A DNA stretch of 64,000 bases from Flexivirga oryzae (GTDB taxonomy: Bacteria > Actinomycetota > Actinomycetes > Actinomycetales > Dermatophilaceae): assembly GCF_014190805.1 (NCBI RefSeq), contig NZ_JACHVQ010000001.1:310001-374000 (forward strand), read 5' to 3'. Both the position numbers and the translations under genes were made by a program. This document shows, one piece after another, positions 44,046 through 53,044 of the stretch. Each line of letters opens with the position of its first letter. Positions within the stretch are counted from its first letter, which is position 1. The notes under the pieces were generated by a model. It ran no database searches and was not told where the DNA came from. It worked only from the letters and a program-made list of their open reading frames with translations.

Positions 44046-45065
44046 ATGACAACCACGACCACATACGCCGTCGAGGCACAGGGCCTCGTGAAGAAGTTCG
44101 GTTCGCTGCGCGCGGTCGACGGGATCGACCTGCAGGTGCAGGCGGGGGAGGTCTTCGGCGTCCTCGGGCCGAACGGCGCCGGCAAGACCACCATGCTGAG
44201 CATGCTGGCGACCCTGCTGCGCATCGACGCCGGCTCGGCACGCATCTTCGGGGTCGACGTACAGCACGAGCCGCACAAGGTGCGGCAACTCATCGGGCTG
44301 ACCGGCCAATACGCGTCCGTCGACGAAAAACTCACCGCTCGTGAGAATCTCGTGCTGTTCGCACGCATCCACGGCCAGGGCAAGCAGCAGGCCCGTGGCA
44401 CTGCGGGCGATCTGCTCGACCGCTTCGGGCTCACCGAGGCCGGGGACCGGTTGCTGGAGAAGTTCTCCGGCGGCATGCGGCGCCGGCTCGACCTCGCGGC
44501 GAGCCTCATCTCGTCGCCGCCGCTGATCTTCCTCGACGAGCCGACGACCGGGCTGGACCCGCGCACCCGCGGGCAGATGTGGGACACGATCCGGGACCTG
44601 GTGCGCCAGGGCTCGACGATCCTGCTCACCACGCAGTACCTCGACGAGGCCGACCAGCTCGCCGACCGGATCGCCGTGATCGACAAGGGCCGCAAGGTCG
44701 CCGAGGGCACCTCGGGGGAGCTCAAGGCGTCGGTCGGCCGGTCGACCCTGGCGGTGCGGCTCGCGGACCCGGACGACATGGACGCCGCCGCCCGCGCCGT
44801 GGCGACCGTGCTCGGTCGCCCCGCGAGCCGCACCCCGGAGGCGGCCCGGCTCACCGTGCCGCTGGAGCGCGCCGACGACGCCGCAGAGGCGCTGATCGCG
44901 TTGCGGCACGGCGGGATCAGCGTCGAGCAGGTCGCGGTCGAGGAGCCCACCCTCGACGAGGTGTTCCTCGCGCTGACCGGCGCACCCGCCACCGCGGACG
45001 ACATACCCACCGACACCGATGCCGCTCCGCGCGAGCACCTCGACCAATTGGAGGCCTCCCGATGA
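44046..45065 (+). CDS. ABC exporter ATP-binding protein (DrrA-type)
   Basis: 339 aa from ATG 44046. Walker A GPNGAGKTTMLSML, signature FSGGMRRRLDLAASL, Walker B PLIFLDEPTTGLDP, and switch TQYLDEADQLADRIAVID. The C-terminal extension (about 220-339) with VEEPTLDEVFLALTG matches the daunorubicin-resistance ATPase family. It pairs with the ABC-2 permease that overlaps its end by four bases. Substrate unknown; these systems export antibiotics or lipids. Upstream is array B, with no convincing promoter seen. Confidence 0.92.
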   Translation: MTTTTTYAVEAQGLVKKFGSLRAVDGIDLQVQAGEVFGVLGPNGAGKTTMLSMLATLLRIDAGSARIFGVDVQHEPHKVRQLIGLTGQYASVDEKLTARENLVLFARIHGQGKQQARGTAGDLLDRFGLTEAGDRLLEKFSGGMRRRLDLAASLISSPPLIFLDEPTTGLDPRTRGQMWDTIRDLVRQGSTILLTTQYLDEADQLADRIAVIDKGRKVAEGTSGELKASVGRSTLAVRLADPDDMDAAARAVATVLGRPASRTPEAARLTVPLERADDAAEALIALRHGGISVEQVAVEEPTLDEVFLALTGAPATADDIPTDTDAAPREHLDQLEASR

Positions 45066-45883
45066 CCACCCTCACCGCCGACCGCAAGCCGGTCACACTG
45101 CCCGAACTGCATGCGCGGGTCAGCCCGCGGGAGACGCTGCGGCAGATCCTGCTGATGACCGGTCGTGCGCTGCAGAAGATGCGCCGCAACCCGGAGCAGT
45201 TCTTCGACGTGACGCTCCAACCGCTGCTGTTCACACCGATGTTCGGCTACATCTTCGGCGGCGCCGTCGCCGGGGGAGTGTCGAAGTACCTGCCCATGCT
45301 CATCCCCGGGATCCTCGTGCAGACCGCACTCACGACCTGTATGGCGACCGGGGTGACCCTCCGCGAGGACATGGAGAAGGGCGTCTTCGACCGGTTCAAG
45401 TCACTGCCGATGTCCCGGGTGGCACCGCTCGCCGGCCCTGCGGTCGCGGACACGATCCGCTACGCGATCGCCACCGTGCTCACCCTGGCCGTCGGCATCG
45501 CGATGGGCTACCGGCCCGGTGGTGGGGTCCTCGGCGTCATCGGCGCCGGGCTGCTGGTGATCGTCGCCGCCTGGTCCCTGTCCTGGGTGTTCACCTTCCT
45601 CGGCACGGTCATGAAGTCCGCGCAGGGCCTGCAGGGCATCTCGATGATGGTGCTCTTCCCGTTGACGTTCCTGTCCAACGCGTACGTGCCCACGTCGACG
45701 ATGCCCGACTGGTTGCAGGCGTTCGTGAAGGTCAACCCGATCTCGCACGTCGTGTCCGCGCTGCGCTCAGTGGCGAACGACGGCACGATCAACGCCGAGG
45801 TCGGCTGGGCGCTGGTCGCCTGCGCCGCGGTGGTGGCGATCTTCGTGCCGCTCGCGGTCCGCGGTTACCGCCGTCAGCTCTGA
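45062..45883 (+). CDS. ABC-2 type exporter permease (DrrB-type)
   Basis: 273 aa from ATG 45062. Six membrane segments with the ABC-2 signature region (LLVIVAAWSLSWVFTFLGTV, SAQGLQGISMMVLFPLTFLS, then NAYVP). The N-terminal stretch (RQILLMTGRALQKMRRNPEQ) is the amphipathic connector to the ATPase. The end of the gene overlaps, tail to tail, the end of the AfsR-like regulator gene by 10 bases. Confidence 0.92.
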   Translation: MTTLTADRKPVTLPELHARVSPRETLRQILLMTGRALQKMRRNPEQFFDVTLQPLLFTPMFGYIFGGAVAGGVSKYLPMLIPGILVQTALTTCMATGVTLREDMEKGVFDRFKSLPMSRVAPLAGPAVADTIRYAIATVLTLAVGIAMGYRPGGGVLGVIGAGLLVIVAAWSLSWVFTFLGTVMKSAQGLQGISMMVLFPLTFLSNAYVPTSTMPDWLQAFVKVNPISHVVSALRSVANDGTINAEVGWALVACAAVVAIFVPLAVRGYRRQL

Positions 45884-48800
45884 GGCAGCTCGTCGGCCCA
45901 GTCGCCCAGCAGTTTGAGCAGCTCGTCGCGCTGCGCACCGGCATACAACTCCTGCGCGGAGGCGTATGCCGGTGCGTCGGCCTGTATGGCGAGCGCTTCG
46001 GCCCGGTCCCGCGCCATCGCCGGGGGAGTGCGTGACACCCCCAGCGCGTCGGACAGGGCGACACCGCGCGCGGCCAGTGCCCGCTCGGCGGCCGAGGTGG
46101 CGGATGCGGCCAGGGCGTAACTGAGCCCGAGCACGGCGCACCCGCAGACCGGCAGGTCCACCCGGACCACCAGCGACGTCGGACTGGCGACATCCTGGGC
46201 GAGATCTCCCACCGACCCGGCCAGGTGCGTCGCGAGACCCGGGACCTCGTCGAGCCGATCGTGCACGGCGTGAGCCGTGAGGCAGGCCGCGCGGGCGATC
46301 GTCACCCACGGCGTGACCGTCTCGTCGGCGACGAACGGCGCGAGGTGCGCACGGCTCTCGGCGTGCTCGACCGCCGCACGATAGCGACGCAGCCCGACGT
46401 CGACGTGGTCTCCGGCAAGGTCGAGCTCGGCCCGGATCATCAGTCCGGTCGTTCCCTCGCCGAACGCGTCGTCGCTGGGATCGAGACCTGCGGCCTGCAG
46501 CTGCTCGGCCGCGCCCGCCACGTCACCGCGGTGCAGGTGCAGCATCGCGAGGGTCCAGCGCATGGACGTGATGTCGCCCTGCGCGCCGAACCGCTCCAGC
46601 AAGGGCAGCAGGCGCTCGGCGGCATCCTCCGCCTCCGCGTATTCGCCCAGGGACGCGGCGAGTTCGGCGATTCGCGACTGGTTGGTCAGGCCGGCCCACA
46701 GGCTCGTGGCGATCGCTTCCTCCCGGACCGCGCGCCGGGCGCTCTGCAACGCTTCCGCGACCCGGCCGTCGTTCTCCAGAATGTGCGAGGCCAACAGCAG
46801 CGCGGTCACCCGCAGCATCGAGTCGCCCGAGGCGGCCAGATCGAGGGCCCGGTCGGCGTTGAGGATGGCGGTCGCGTTGGGGAGACGGTCGCTGCCGTCG
46901 GTGATGAGTCGTCCGAGGGCCTCGGCCAGGCCACCGTGCCCCGCGGCCGGCAGTCGCCGCAGCAGGACGAGCGCACGCAGTCCCGTGGGGTTGCCGATGA
47001 TGTTGAGGTTGACCGCGCCGAGGACGAGCGCCTGCCGGGTGATCTCGAGCTGGTCCGGGCTCGGGCGGTAGTGGCTGAGTACCCGGATGGCGTCGCCGGC
47101 CGTCCCGAAGACCTGTTCGTGCCGTGACTGGACCGACCACAGACCACTCAACGCGCCGAAGATCGCGGCCGTGGCCGCGGCATCGTCGGTGTCGATGGCG
47201 GTCCGCAACGCAGCGGCCAGGTTGTCCTCCTCGGTCAGCAGGAAGCGCAGCGAGGCGTCCGGCTGCGGCCCGAAGATCGTCGGCCCGTGGGTGCGCGCCA
47301 CCTGGGTGGCCCAGCCCGTCACGCCCCGTGCCGAGGCGTCGGCCCGGCCGGAGCGGCGCAACTCGTCGGCGCCGAACTCACGCACGGTCTCCAGCATCCG
47401 GAAACGTGGTCGTCCGCCACGATCGGTGCGTCGCAACAACGACTGGTCGACGAGGTGCTCGACGATGTCGACCGGGTCGATGGTGCTGCCCACCCCGTAG
47501 GTGCCGGCGGCGGTCAGCACCTCGCAGGCGGCATCCAGGTCGAAACCGTCGGCGAAGACGGACAGGGTTGCCAGGGCTTCCTGTTCGGGGGTGCCGAGCA
47601 GCTGCCAGCTCCAGTCGATGACGGCCTGCAGCGTGCGGTGCCGGTCGGGTGCGTCCCGGGCGCCACGGTTCAGCAGCGCGAAACGGTGCTCCAGGCGCTG
47701 CTCGATCTGCTCGACCGACAGCACGTTGGTGCGGGCGGCCGCGAGCTCCAGCGCCAGCGGTAGGCCGTCCAGGCGCGCGCACAGCCGCCGCACGACATCG
47801 TCCGGCAGTTCGACGTCCGGGCGCACGGCCCGGGCTCGCTGACGGAACAGGTCGACCGCGGTGTCGGGCTCGAGTTCGGCCAGGGGATAGACGGTTTCGG
47901 AGGACAGCCCGAGCGGTGCACGGGAGGTGGTGAGGATCCGCAGGTCGGGCAGCACCGCCACGAGCGCGCTGGTGAGCTCGACCGCGCCGTCCAGCACGTG
48001 CTCGCAGTTGTCCAGCACCAGCAGTGCGGACCCGCCGCCGAGGTGCCGGGCGATCGAGGTGATCAGGTTGGTGGGTGCGTCGGTCGTGCGAGCCGTCCGG
48101 GTGCTCACCCCGGTGACGCCGAGCGCGGTGCCCACCTCGGTCACCACCTCGGAGGAGTCGGTCACACCGGCCAGACCCACGAACTGCACGGTGCGCTGCA
48201 GCGCCCGCCGCGACACCGCGTGCGCGAGCCGGGTCTTGCCGAGCCCGCCGGCACCGACGATGGAGGTCACCCGGGAGGTACGCAGCAGCGCACACACCGC
48301 GTCGATGTCGCGATCGCGGCCGAGCAGCGGGTTGGGGTCCTGTTCGACACCCGCCCGCACCTGCGGCCGGTCGCTCTCCAGCAGTTCGTGGTGGATCTGC
48401 TGGAGCTCGGGTCCGGGATCGGTGCCGAGCTGGTCGCGCAGCGACCGGCGGTAGCGCTCGTAGCGCTCCAGTGCCGCCGAGCGCGACCCGGTGGCGGCGT
48501 CGGCCCGCAGCATCGCGGCCAGCACCTCCTCGTCGTGCGGTGCACTGTCGAGGTATGGCGCCAGGGCGTCGCGCGCCTCGGCATACCGCCCGAGGCCGGC
48601 CAGCGCGAGACCACGGTCGCGCCGCAAGGCGGCCCGGACGGTGAGCGCGTCGGCACGCACCAGCGCGAGCGGGTCCTCGGTGCCGACGGCCGCACCGGAA
48701 GCCTCCGGCCACAGGGCGAGTCCGGCGTCCGCGTGCTCCAGCGCCCCCGCCGCGTCGCCGTCCCGCAGGGCGCGCTGCGCGGCGACGGCCCGCGCACGCA

Positions 48801-49089
48801 GCACGGTCACGTCGACCTCGTCCTCGGACAGCTGCAGCCGGTAACCGCCCGGGCTGCTGTCGATGACGTCGGTCCCGAGTGCCGAACGGGCCCGGGACAC
48901 CACCACCTGCAGCGCCTTCGCCGGATGCTCGGGGCGTTGTTCCGGCCACAGGTCGTCGATCAGCCGGGTGTTGCTCACACCGGCACGCAGATCACCGGCG
49001 AGACAAGCGACGAGTCGGCCGATGGCCGCGCTGGCGACGGGCCTGCCGTCGAACGCGACCTCGGACAGCAGGGTCAGCCGGACACTCAC
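45874..49089 (-). CDS. Large AfsR/SARP-type regulator with NB-ARC ATPase domain
   Basis: 1071 aa from GTG 49089. Order: OmpR-like winged helix (about 1-90; TRLIDDLWPEQRPEHPAKAL), BTAD helical domain (about 95-240; DVTVLRARAVAAQRALRDGD), P-loop STAND ATPase (Walker A VGAGGLGKTRLAH near 280, Walker B ALLVLDNCEH, ILTTSRAPLGL), then a winged-helix spacer and long TPR-like helical repeats. SARP proteins of this kind activate secondary metabolism or transport genes, with the C-terminus sensing a signal. It is convergent with the DrrAB-like exporter, which makes that a possible target, but it could act elsewhere. Confidence 0.9.
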   Translation of the reverse strand: MSVRLTLLSEVAFDGRPVASAAIGRLVACLAGDLRAGVSNTRLIDDLWPEQRPEHPAKALQVVVSRARSALGTDVIDSSPGGYRLQLSEDEVDVTVLRARAVAAQRALRDGDAAGALEHADAGLALWPEASGAAVGTEDPLALVRADALTVRAALRRDRGLALAGLGRYAEARDALAPYLDSAPHDEEVLAAMLRADAATGSRSAALERYERYRRSLRDQLGTDPGPELQQIHHELLESDRPQVRAGVEQDPNPLLGRDRDIDAVCALLRTSRVTSIVGAGGLGKTRLAHAVSRRALQRTVQFVGLAGVTDSSEVVTEVGTALGVTGVSTRTARTTDAPTNLITSIARHLGGGSALLVLDNCEHVLDGAVELTSALVAVLPDLRILTTSRAPLGLSSETVYPLAELEPDTAVDLFRQRARAVRPDVELPDDVVRRLCARLDGLPLALELAAARTNVLSVEQIEQRLEHRFALLNRGARDAPDRHRTLQAVIDWSWQLLGTPEQEALATLSVFADGFDLDAACEVLTAAGTYGVGSTIDPVDIVEHLVDQSLLRRTDRGGRPRFRMLETVREFGADELRRSGRADASARGVTGWATQVARTHGPTIFGPQPDASLRFLLTEEDNLAAALRTAIDTDDAAATAAIFGALSGLWSVQSRHEQVFGTAGDAIRVLSHYRPSPDQLEITRQALVLGAVNLNIIGNPTGLRALVLLRRLPAAGHGGLAEALGRLITDGSDRLPNATAILNADRALDLAASGDSMLRVTALLLASHILENDGRVAEALQSARRAVREEAIATSLWAGLTNQSRIAELAASLGEYAEAEDAAERLLPLLERFGAQGDITSMRWTLAMLHLHRGDVAGAAEQLQAAGLDPSDDAFGEGTTGLMIRAELDLAGDHVDVGLRRYRAAVEHAESRAHLAPFVADETVTPWVTIARAACLTAHAVHDRLDEVPGLATHLAGSVGDLAQDVASPTSLVVRVDLPVCGCAVLGLSYALAASATSAAERALAARGVALSDALGVSRTPPAMARDRAEALAIQADAPAYASAQELYAGAQRDELLKLLGDWADELPQS

Positions 49090-49230
49090 TTCGCCGAGCC
49101 TAGTTCGTGCAGGGGTGCCGTGACGCGCGAGTTATGCCATCGACCGGTCACGAGCACGCCCAATTGTTGGAAGACCGAATATTGAGATAGGGATATCGCA
49201 AGTCGGACATCCCGGCGTACCTTGGGATAC

Positions 49231-49275
49231 ATGACGCGGAGCCTCATCCTTATCGGCTGCCGCGGCGAGTTCTAG
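49231..49275 (+). CDS. Putative leader peptide upstream of leuB
   Basis: ATG ACG CGG AGC CTC ATC CTT ATC then G-C-R-G-E-F and TAG: 14 residues with a Leu-Ile-Leu-Ile run. The stop codon falls within a region that can form two competing stems (next entry). The layout resembles a branched-chain amino acid attenuator, and leuB is the next large gene in this direction, about 600 bases away. The distance is much greater than usual, so control of leuB is a hypothesis; a weak GGGA is the only ribosome site. Confidence 0.5.
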   Translation: MTRSLILIGCRGEF

Positions 49276-49314
49276 ATCAGCCCCTCGCCGCGGAGAACCC
49301 GCGCTGCGCTGATC
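49260..49314 (+). promoter_or_regulatory. Competing hairpins after the 49231 leader
   Basis: CCGCGGCGAG (49260-49269) pairs perfectly with CTCGCCGCGG (49284-49293). GATCAGC (49275-49281), in the loop of that stem, can pair with GCTGATC (49308-49314), which would exclude part of the first stem. A third hairpin, GTGCC.GGCC with GGCC.GGCAC, follows at about 49339-49385. The first stem covers the last codons of the leader, so translation would decide which fold forms. Confidence 0.55.
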
Positions 49315-49405
49315 ACTCGCCACATCTACACACTCTGTACCGTGCCCGGCCCCGCTTTCCTGGGGGACTTCCGCAGGCCCGGCACTGCACCTGAAAGACC
49401 ACATC

Positions 49406-49468
49406 ATGACCGAAGAACAACTGGACGCCCGTCGCGCACTGCAAGAGTCCATGGACCTGCGCGACTGA
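49406..49468 (+). CDS. Possible 20-residue peptide
   Basis: ATG 49406 opens MTEEQLDARRALQESMDLRD, ending at TGA 49466. Charged residues are spaced as in an amphipathic helix and a GAAAG lies upstream. It is too short to be sure of; it could be a chance frame in a long 5' leader. No other coding evidence exists in this 785-bp gap. Confidence 0.3.
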   Translation: MTEEQLDARRALQESMDLRD

Positions 49469-49478
49469 GCTTTCTTGC

Positions 49479-49675
49479 TCGACTCCTCGCGAGGCCGCTG
49501 GACGGCTCGGCTCGCAGGCTCGCCCGAGCCGCCACCGGCCTCGGTCGTCGTCTCGCGGGCGTCCGCTTTTCGACCGCTCACTTGCTCGTGCCTGTTGGGT
49601 AGTCGTCCTTGTCGACTCCTCGCGAGGCCACTGGCGGCTCGCAGGCTCGCGAGGCCACTGGACGGCTGCCTGCGA
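49479..49675. repeat. Imperfect direct repeats in the leuB upstream region
   Basis: The block TCGCGAGGCC-R-CTGG followed by CGGCT occurs three times, near 49486, 49619 and 49648, with GGCTCGCAGGCTCGC copies around the first two. The core CTCGCGAG is itself palindromic. Otherwise this stretch holds no gene. The repeats may be structural RNA or remnants of a small duplicated element. Confidence 0.6.
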
Positions 49676-49761
49676 GCGCACCCGATAATCGTGTGAAAAT
49701 CGTTGTTCACCAACGTGTTTCGCGCGGCGCATGTGTCGCATGATCGATGCATTCTCCTGAA

Positions 49762-49792
49762 AGGGCCCCGGCTGTGATCCAGTCGGGGCCCT
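49762..49792 (+). terminator. Strong hairpin before leuB
   Basis: AGGGCCCCG (49762-49770) pairs perfectly with CGGGGCCCT (49784-49792) around GCTGTGATCCAGT. It lies 83 bases before the leuB start and could terminate or attenuate a transcript that begins near 49200. No T-tract follows. Confidence 0.55.
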
Positions 49793-49874
49793 GGCACGTT
49801 CCGGCCCGCCGGACCGCTGTCCGCCATACAAGATTCATATTTCGAATGGCGAGACTCGTGATTACGCTGGCGCT

Positions 49875-50933
49875 ATGACGACAGCACCCTCGGAGACGAC
49901 CTGGAACCTGGCAGTGATCGGCGGCGACGGCATCGGCCCGGAGGTCGTGGCGGAAGGATTGAAGGTCCTCGACGCGGTGACCGACACCAAGGTGGAGCGC
50001 ACCGAGTACGACCTGGGCGCCAAGCGCTGGCACGCGACCGGTGAGACGCTGCCGGACGGTGTCCTGGAGGAGCTGCGCGGCCACGACGCGATCCTGCTCG
50101 GTGCGATCGGTGACCCCTCGGTCCCGAGCGGCGTGCTCGAGCGCAACCTGCTGCTGCGTCTGCGGTTCGAGCTGGACCACTACATCAACCTGCGGCCGGC
50201 CAAGCTCTTCCCCGGCACCTCGTCCCCGCTGGACGTCGAGAAGGTGGCGCCGAACGGCATCGACTTCGTCGTGGTCCGCGAGGGCACCGAGGGCCCCTAC
50301 ACCGGCAACGGCGGCGCGCTGCGGGTCGGCACACCCCACGAGCTGGCGACCGAGGTCAGTGTCAACACCCGCTTCGGCGCCGAGCGCGCCGTGCGTGACG
50401 CGTTCGCGCGCGCCCAGGCACGCGACCGCAAGAAGCTGACCCTGGTCCACAAGCACAACGTGCTCACCCACGCCGGGCACCTGTGGCGCCGGACCGTCGA
50501 AGAGGTCGGCGCGGAGTTCCCCGACGTGCAGACCGACTACACCCACGTCGACGCCGCCACGATCTACCTGGCGACCGACCCCGGCCGGTTCGACGTCATC
50601 GTCACCGACAACCTCTTCGGCGACATCATCACCGACCTCGCGGCCGCCGTCACCGGTGGCATCGGCCTGGCCGCCTCGGGGAACATCAACCCCGACCGCA
50701 CCGCGCCGAGCATGTTCGAGCCGGTGCACGGCTCCGCGCCGGACATCGCCGGCAAGGGCATCGCCGACCCGACCGCCGCGATCCTGTCGGTCGCGCTGTT
50801 GCTCGCGCACCTCGGGCAGGACGCCGCCGCGAAGCGGATCGAGGACGCGGTAGCCGCGGACCTCGCCGAGCGCGGCGCGACCCCGCGGTCCACCAGCGAG
50901 GTTGGCGACGCCATCGCGTCCCGCCTCGTCTGA
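49875..50933 (+). CDS. leuB: 3-isopropylmalate dehydrogenase
   Basis: 352 aa from ATG 49875. N-terminal VIGGDGIGPEVVAEGLKVLD, then LLRLRFELDHYINLRPAKL, VREGTEGPYTGNGG, catalytic Lys in LVHKHNVLTHAG, and VTDNLFGDIITDLAAAVTGG with the metal-binding aspartates. These are the actinobacterial LeuB features. It oxidises 3-isopropylmalate in leucine synthesis. leuA and leuCD are not in this window. Its long upstream region contains a possible leader peptide and hairpins. ilvE follows 134 bases downstream in the same direction. Confidence 0.96.
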   Translation: MTTAPSETTWNLAVIGGDGIGPEVVAEGLKVLDAVTDTKVERTEYDLGAKRWHATGETLPDGVLEELRGHDAILLGAIGDPSVPSGVLERNLLLRLRFELDHYINLRPAKLFPGTSSPLDVEKVAPNGIDFVVVREGTEGPYTGNGGALRVGTPHELATEVSVNTRFGAERAVRDAFARAQARDRKKLTLVHKHNVLTHAGHLWRRTVEEVGAEFPDVQTDYTHVDAATIYLATDPGRFDVIVTDNLFGDIITDLAAAVTGGIGLAASGNINPDRTAPSMFEPVHGSAPDIAGKGIADPTAAILSVALLLAHLGQDAAAKRIEDAVAADLAERGATPRSTSEVGDAIASRLV

Positions 50934-51067
50934 GCCCCATGAGCGCCCCGAACGGCGCCTGTGTCCCGCGTCACGACCTGAGTTGTATGGCGCACGTGGC
51001 ATGGGCCTACCCTTTTGGTTGGAAGTCCGATCAATCAACGTCCTAGCAAGTGCAGCCGGAGGAAGTC

Positions 51068-52168
51068 ATGGCCCTGGAGTTCACAGTCACCGAGCGCCCC
51101 GATCGCGTCAGCGATGAGGACCGGGCCGCGATCCTGGCCAACCCCGGGTTCGGCAACCACTTCACCGACCACATGGTCCGCATCACCTGGGACTCCGAGG
51201 CCGGCTGGCACGACGCGGAGGTCGGCGCCTACCGGCCGTTCCAGCTCGACCCGGCCGCGGCCGTCCTGCACTACGCCCAGGAGATCTTCGAGGGCATGAA
51301 GGCCTACCGGCACGCCGACGGCTCGGTCTGGACCTTCCGGCCGGAGGCGAACGCCGCCCGATTCGCCCGCAGCGCAACACGACTCGCGCTCCCGGTGCTG
51401 CCGGAGGAGGACTTCATCCAGTCCCTGAAGGAGATCGTCGCGCTCGACAAGGTGTGGGTCCCGGACGCCGCGAACGGGGGAGAGGAGTCGCTCTACCTGC
51501 GTCCCTACATGTTCGCCTCGGAGGCGTTCCTCGGCGTGCGCCCGGCGAAGCAGGTGACCTACTCGGTCATCGCGTCCCCGGCCGGTGCCTACTTCGGCGG
51601 CGGCGGCGTCAAGCCGGTCGACCTGTGGATCTCCACCGACTACGCACGTGCGGGCGAGGGCGGCACCGGCGGCGCCAAGTGCGGAGGCAACTACGCGTCC
51701 TCGCTGGCCGGTCAGCTCGAAGGCATCGCCCAGGGCTGCCAGCAGGCGGTGTTCCTCGACTCCTCGACGCACACCTACATCGAGGAGCTCGGCGGCATGA
51801 ACCTCTTCCTGGTCTACCAGGACGGACGCATCGTGACGCCCGAACTGACCGGGACGATCCTCGAAGGTGTCACCCGCAGCTCGATCCTGTCGCTGGCCAA
51901 GGACCTCGGCCTCTCACCGGAAGAGCGCCGCATCCCGATCCAGGAGTGGAAGGATGCCGCCGCCAGCGGTGAGCTCTCGGAGGTCTTCGCCTGTGGCACG
52001 GCCGCGGTGGTCACCCCGGTCGGCGAGTTGCGCTGGGACGGCGGGTCCTGCGACCACCGCCGCGAGGGTCACGTCGACGAGGTCGCGACCAAGATCCGGA
52101 GCACGCTGCTGGACATCCAGTACGGCCGGGTCGAGGACACCCACGGCTGGCTCACCCAGCTCGCCTAG
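51068..52168 (+). CDS. ilvE: Branched-chain amino acid aminotransferase
   Basis: 366 aa from ATG 51068, which has GGAGGAA five bases upstream; the GTG at 51050 is less likely. The PLP lysine is Lys204 in GTGGAKCGGNYASSL. EEIFEGMKAYRH-like (here QEIFEGMKAYRH), LYLRPYMFASE and IEELGGMNLFLVY mark a fold-type IV group II BCAT. It carries out the last step of valine, leucine and isoleucine synthesis. C-terminal part (RREGHVDEVATKIR, DTHGWL) is complete. Confidence 0.96.
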   Translation: MALEFTVTERPDRVSDEDRAAILANPGFGNHFTDHMVRITWDSEAGWHDAEVGAYRPFQLDPAAAVLHYAQEIFEGMKAYRHADGSVWTFRPEANAARFARSATRLALPVLPEEDFIQSLKEIVALDKVWVPDAANGGEESLYLRPYMFASEAFLGVRPAKQVTYSVIASPAGAYFGGGGVKPVDLWISTDYARAGEGGTGGAKCGGNYASSLAGQLEGIAQGCQQAVFLDSSTHTYIEELGGMNLFLVYQDGRIVTPELTGTILEGVTRSSILSLAKDLGLSPEERRIPIQEWKDAAASGELSEVFACGTAAVVTPVGELRWDGGSCDHRREGHVDEVATKIRSTLLDIQYGRVEDTHGWLTQLA

Positions 52169-52227
52169 ACCCCGCTTCGCCCCGCCGAAGACTTCACGGG
52201 GCCCCGATCCGGAATCGGAGTAGGCAC

Positions 52228-53043
52228 ATCCCGCCCAAGCTCGTCGCCAGCGACCTCGACGGCACCCTGCTGCGCCCCGACGCGACGGTCTCGCCGCGCA
52301 CCGCGGCGGCCTGGTCCCGGCTGGCCGACCTCGACATCGAGTCGGTCGTCGTGACGGCCCGGCCGCCGCGGTGGCTGCACGCGCTGGAGGCGGTGGTCGG
52401 CCGGCACGGGACGGCGATCTGCGCCAACGGCGCCTTCGTGTATGACGTGCCGTCGCACACCGTCAAGCAGGCGCACGCGATCCCGCGCGACCTGCTGCTC
52501 GAGATCGCCGCGGAACTGCGCGACCGCTTCCCCGGTGTCGGCTTCCTGGTCGAGCTCGCGACCGGGGTGCACGTCGAACCCGACTACCCGGGTATCGACC
52601 TGGAGTGGACCCCGAACGACGCGTCCGACTGGTTCCCCGAGGGCACCGTGCGTGCGCCGCTGGACCGGCTGGACCCCGACGCGGTCGTCGGCAAGCTGCT
52701 CGCCCGGCGTGGCCCGGTCGACGACGAACCCTTCGTCCGGGCGGTGGCCCGGGTCCTCGGCGACCGGGCGACCGTCGTCCAGTCACACCACGGCGGGCCC
52801 GCCGAGATCGCCGCCGCCGGGGTCACCAAGGCCAGCGGGCTGCAGCGCTGGTGCGACACCCTCGACATCGACGCGGCCGACGTCTGGGCGTTCGGGGACA
52901 TGCCGAACGACCTGCCGATGTTGCGCTGGGCCGGCACGTCATACGCGATGGCGAACGGTCACCCCGAGGTGCTCGCCGCGGCCGACCACGTGTGCGCGAG
53001 CAACGCCGACGACGGGGTCGCGCAGATCCTGGAAACCCTGTAG
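52228..53043 (+). CDS. HAD hydrolase (Cof-type phosphatase), apparent ATC start
   Basis: The catalytic motif ASDLDGTLLR is encoded from about 52249, but no ATG, GTG or TTG precedes it in frame; the first GTG is 52351, after the motif. ATC 52228 has GGAG (52217-52220) seven bases upstream and gives 271 aa, the usual length. HAD motif II is VVVTARP, motif III a Lys in GVTKASGLQ, and motif IV FGDMPNDLPML. The C2B cap lies in the middle. Such enzymes dephosphorylate sugar phosphates or flavin/nucleotide monophosphates. A sequencing error at the start is the main alternative. Confidence 0.8.
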   Translation: MPPKLVASDLDGTLLRPDATVSPRTAAAWSRLADLDIESVVVTARPPRWLHALEAVVGRHGTAICANGAFVYDVPSHTVKQAHAIPRDLLLEIAAELRDRFPGVGFLVELATGVHVEPDYPGIDLEWTPNDASDWFPEGTVRAPLDRLDPDAVVGKLLARRGPVDDEPFVRAVARVLGDRATVVQSHHGGPAEIAAAGVTKASGLQRWCDTLDIDAADVWAFGDMPNDLPMLRWAGTSYAMANGHPEVLAAADHVCASNADDGVAQILETL

Positions 53044-53044
53044 C

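Noticed and set aside
49342..49602. 86-aa plus-strand frame in the leuB upstream gap
   Set aside because: Arg/Pro-rich sequence through repeats with no ribosome site and no homology that I can recognise; probably chance.
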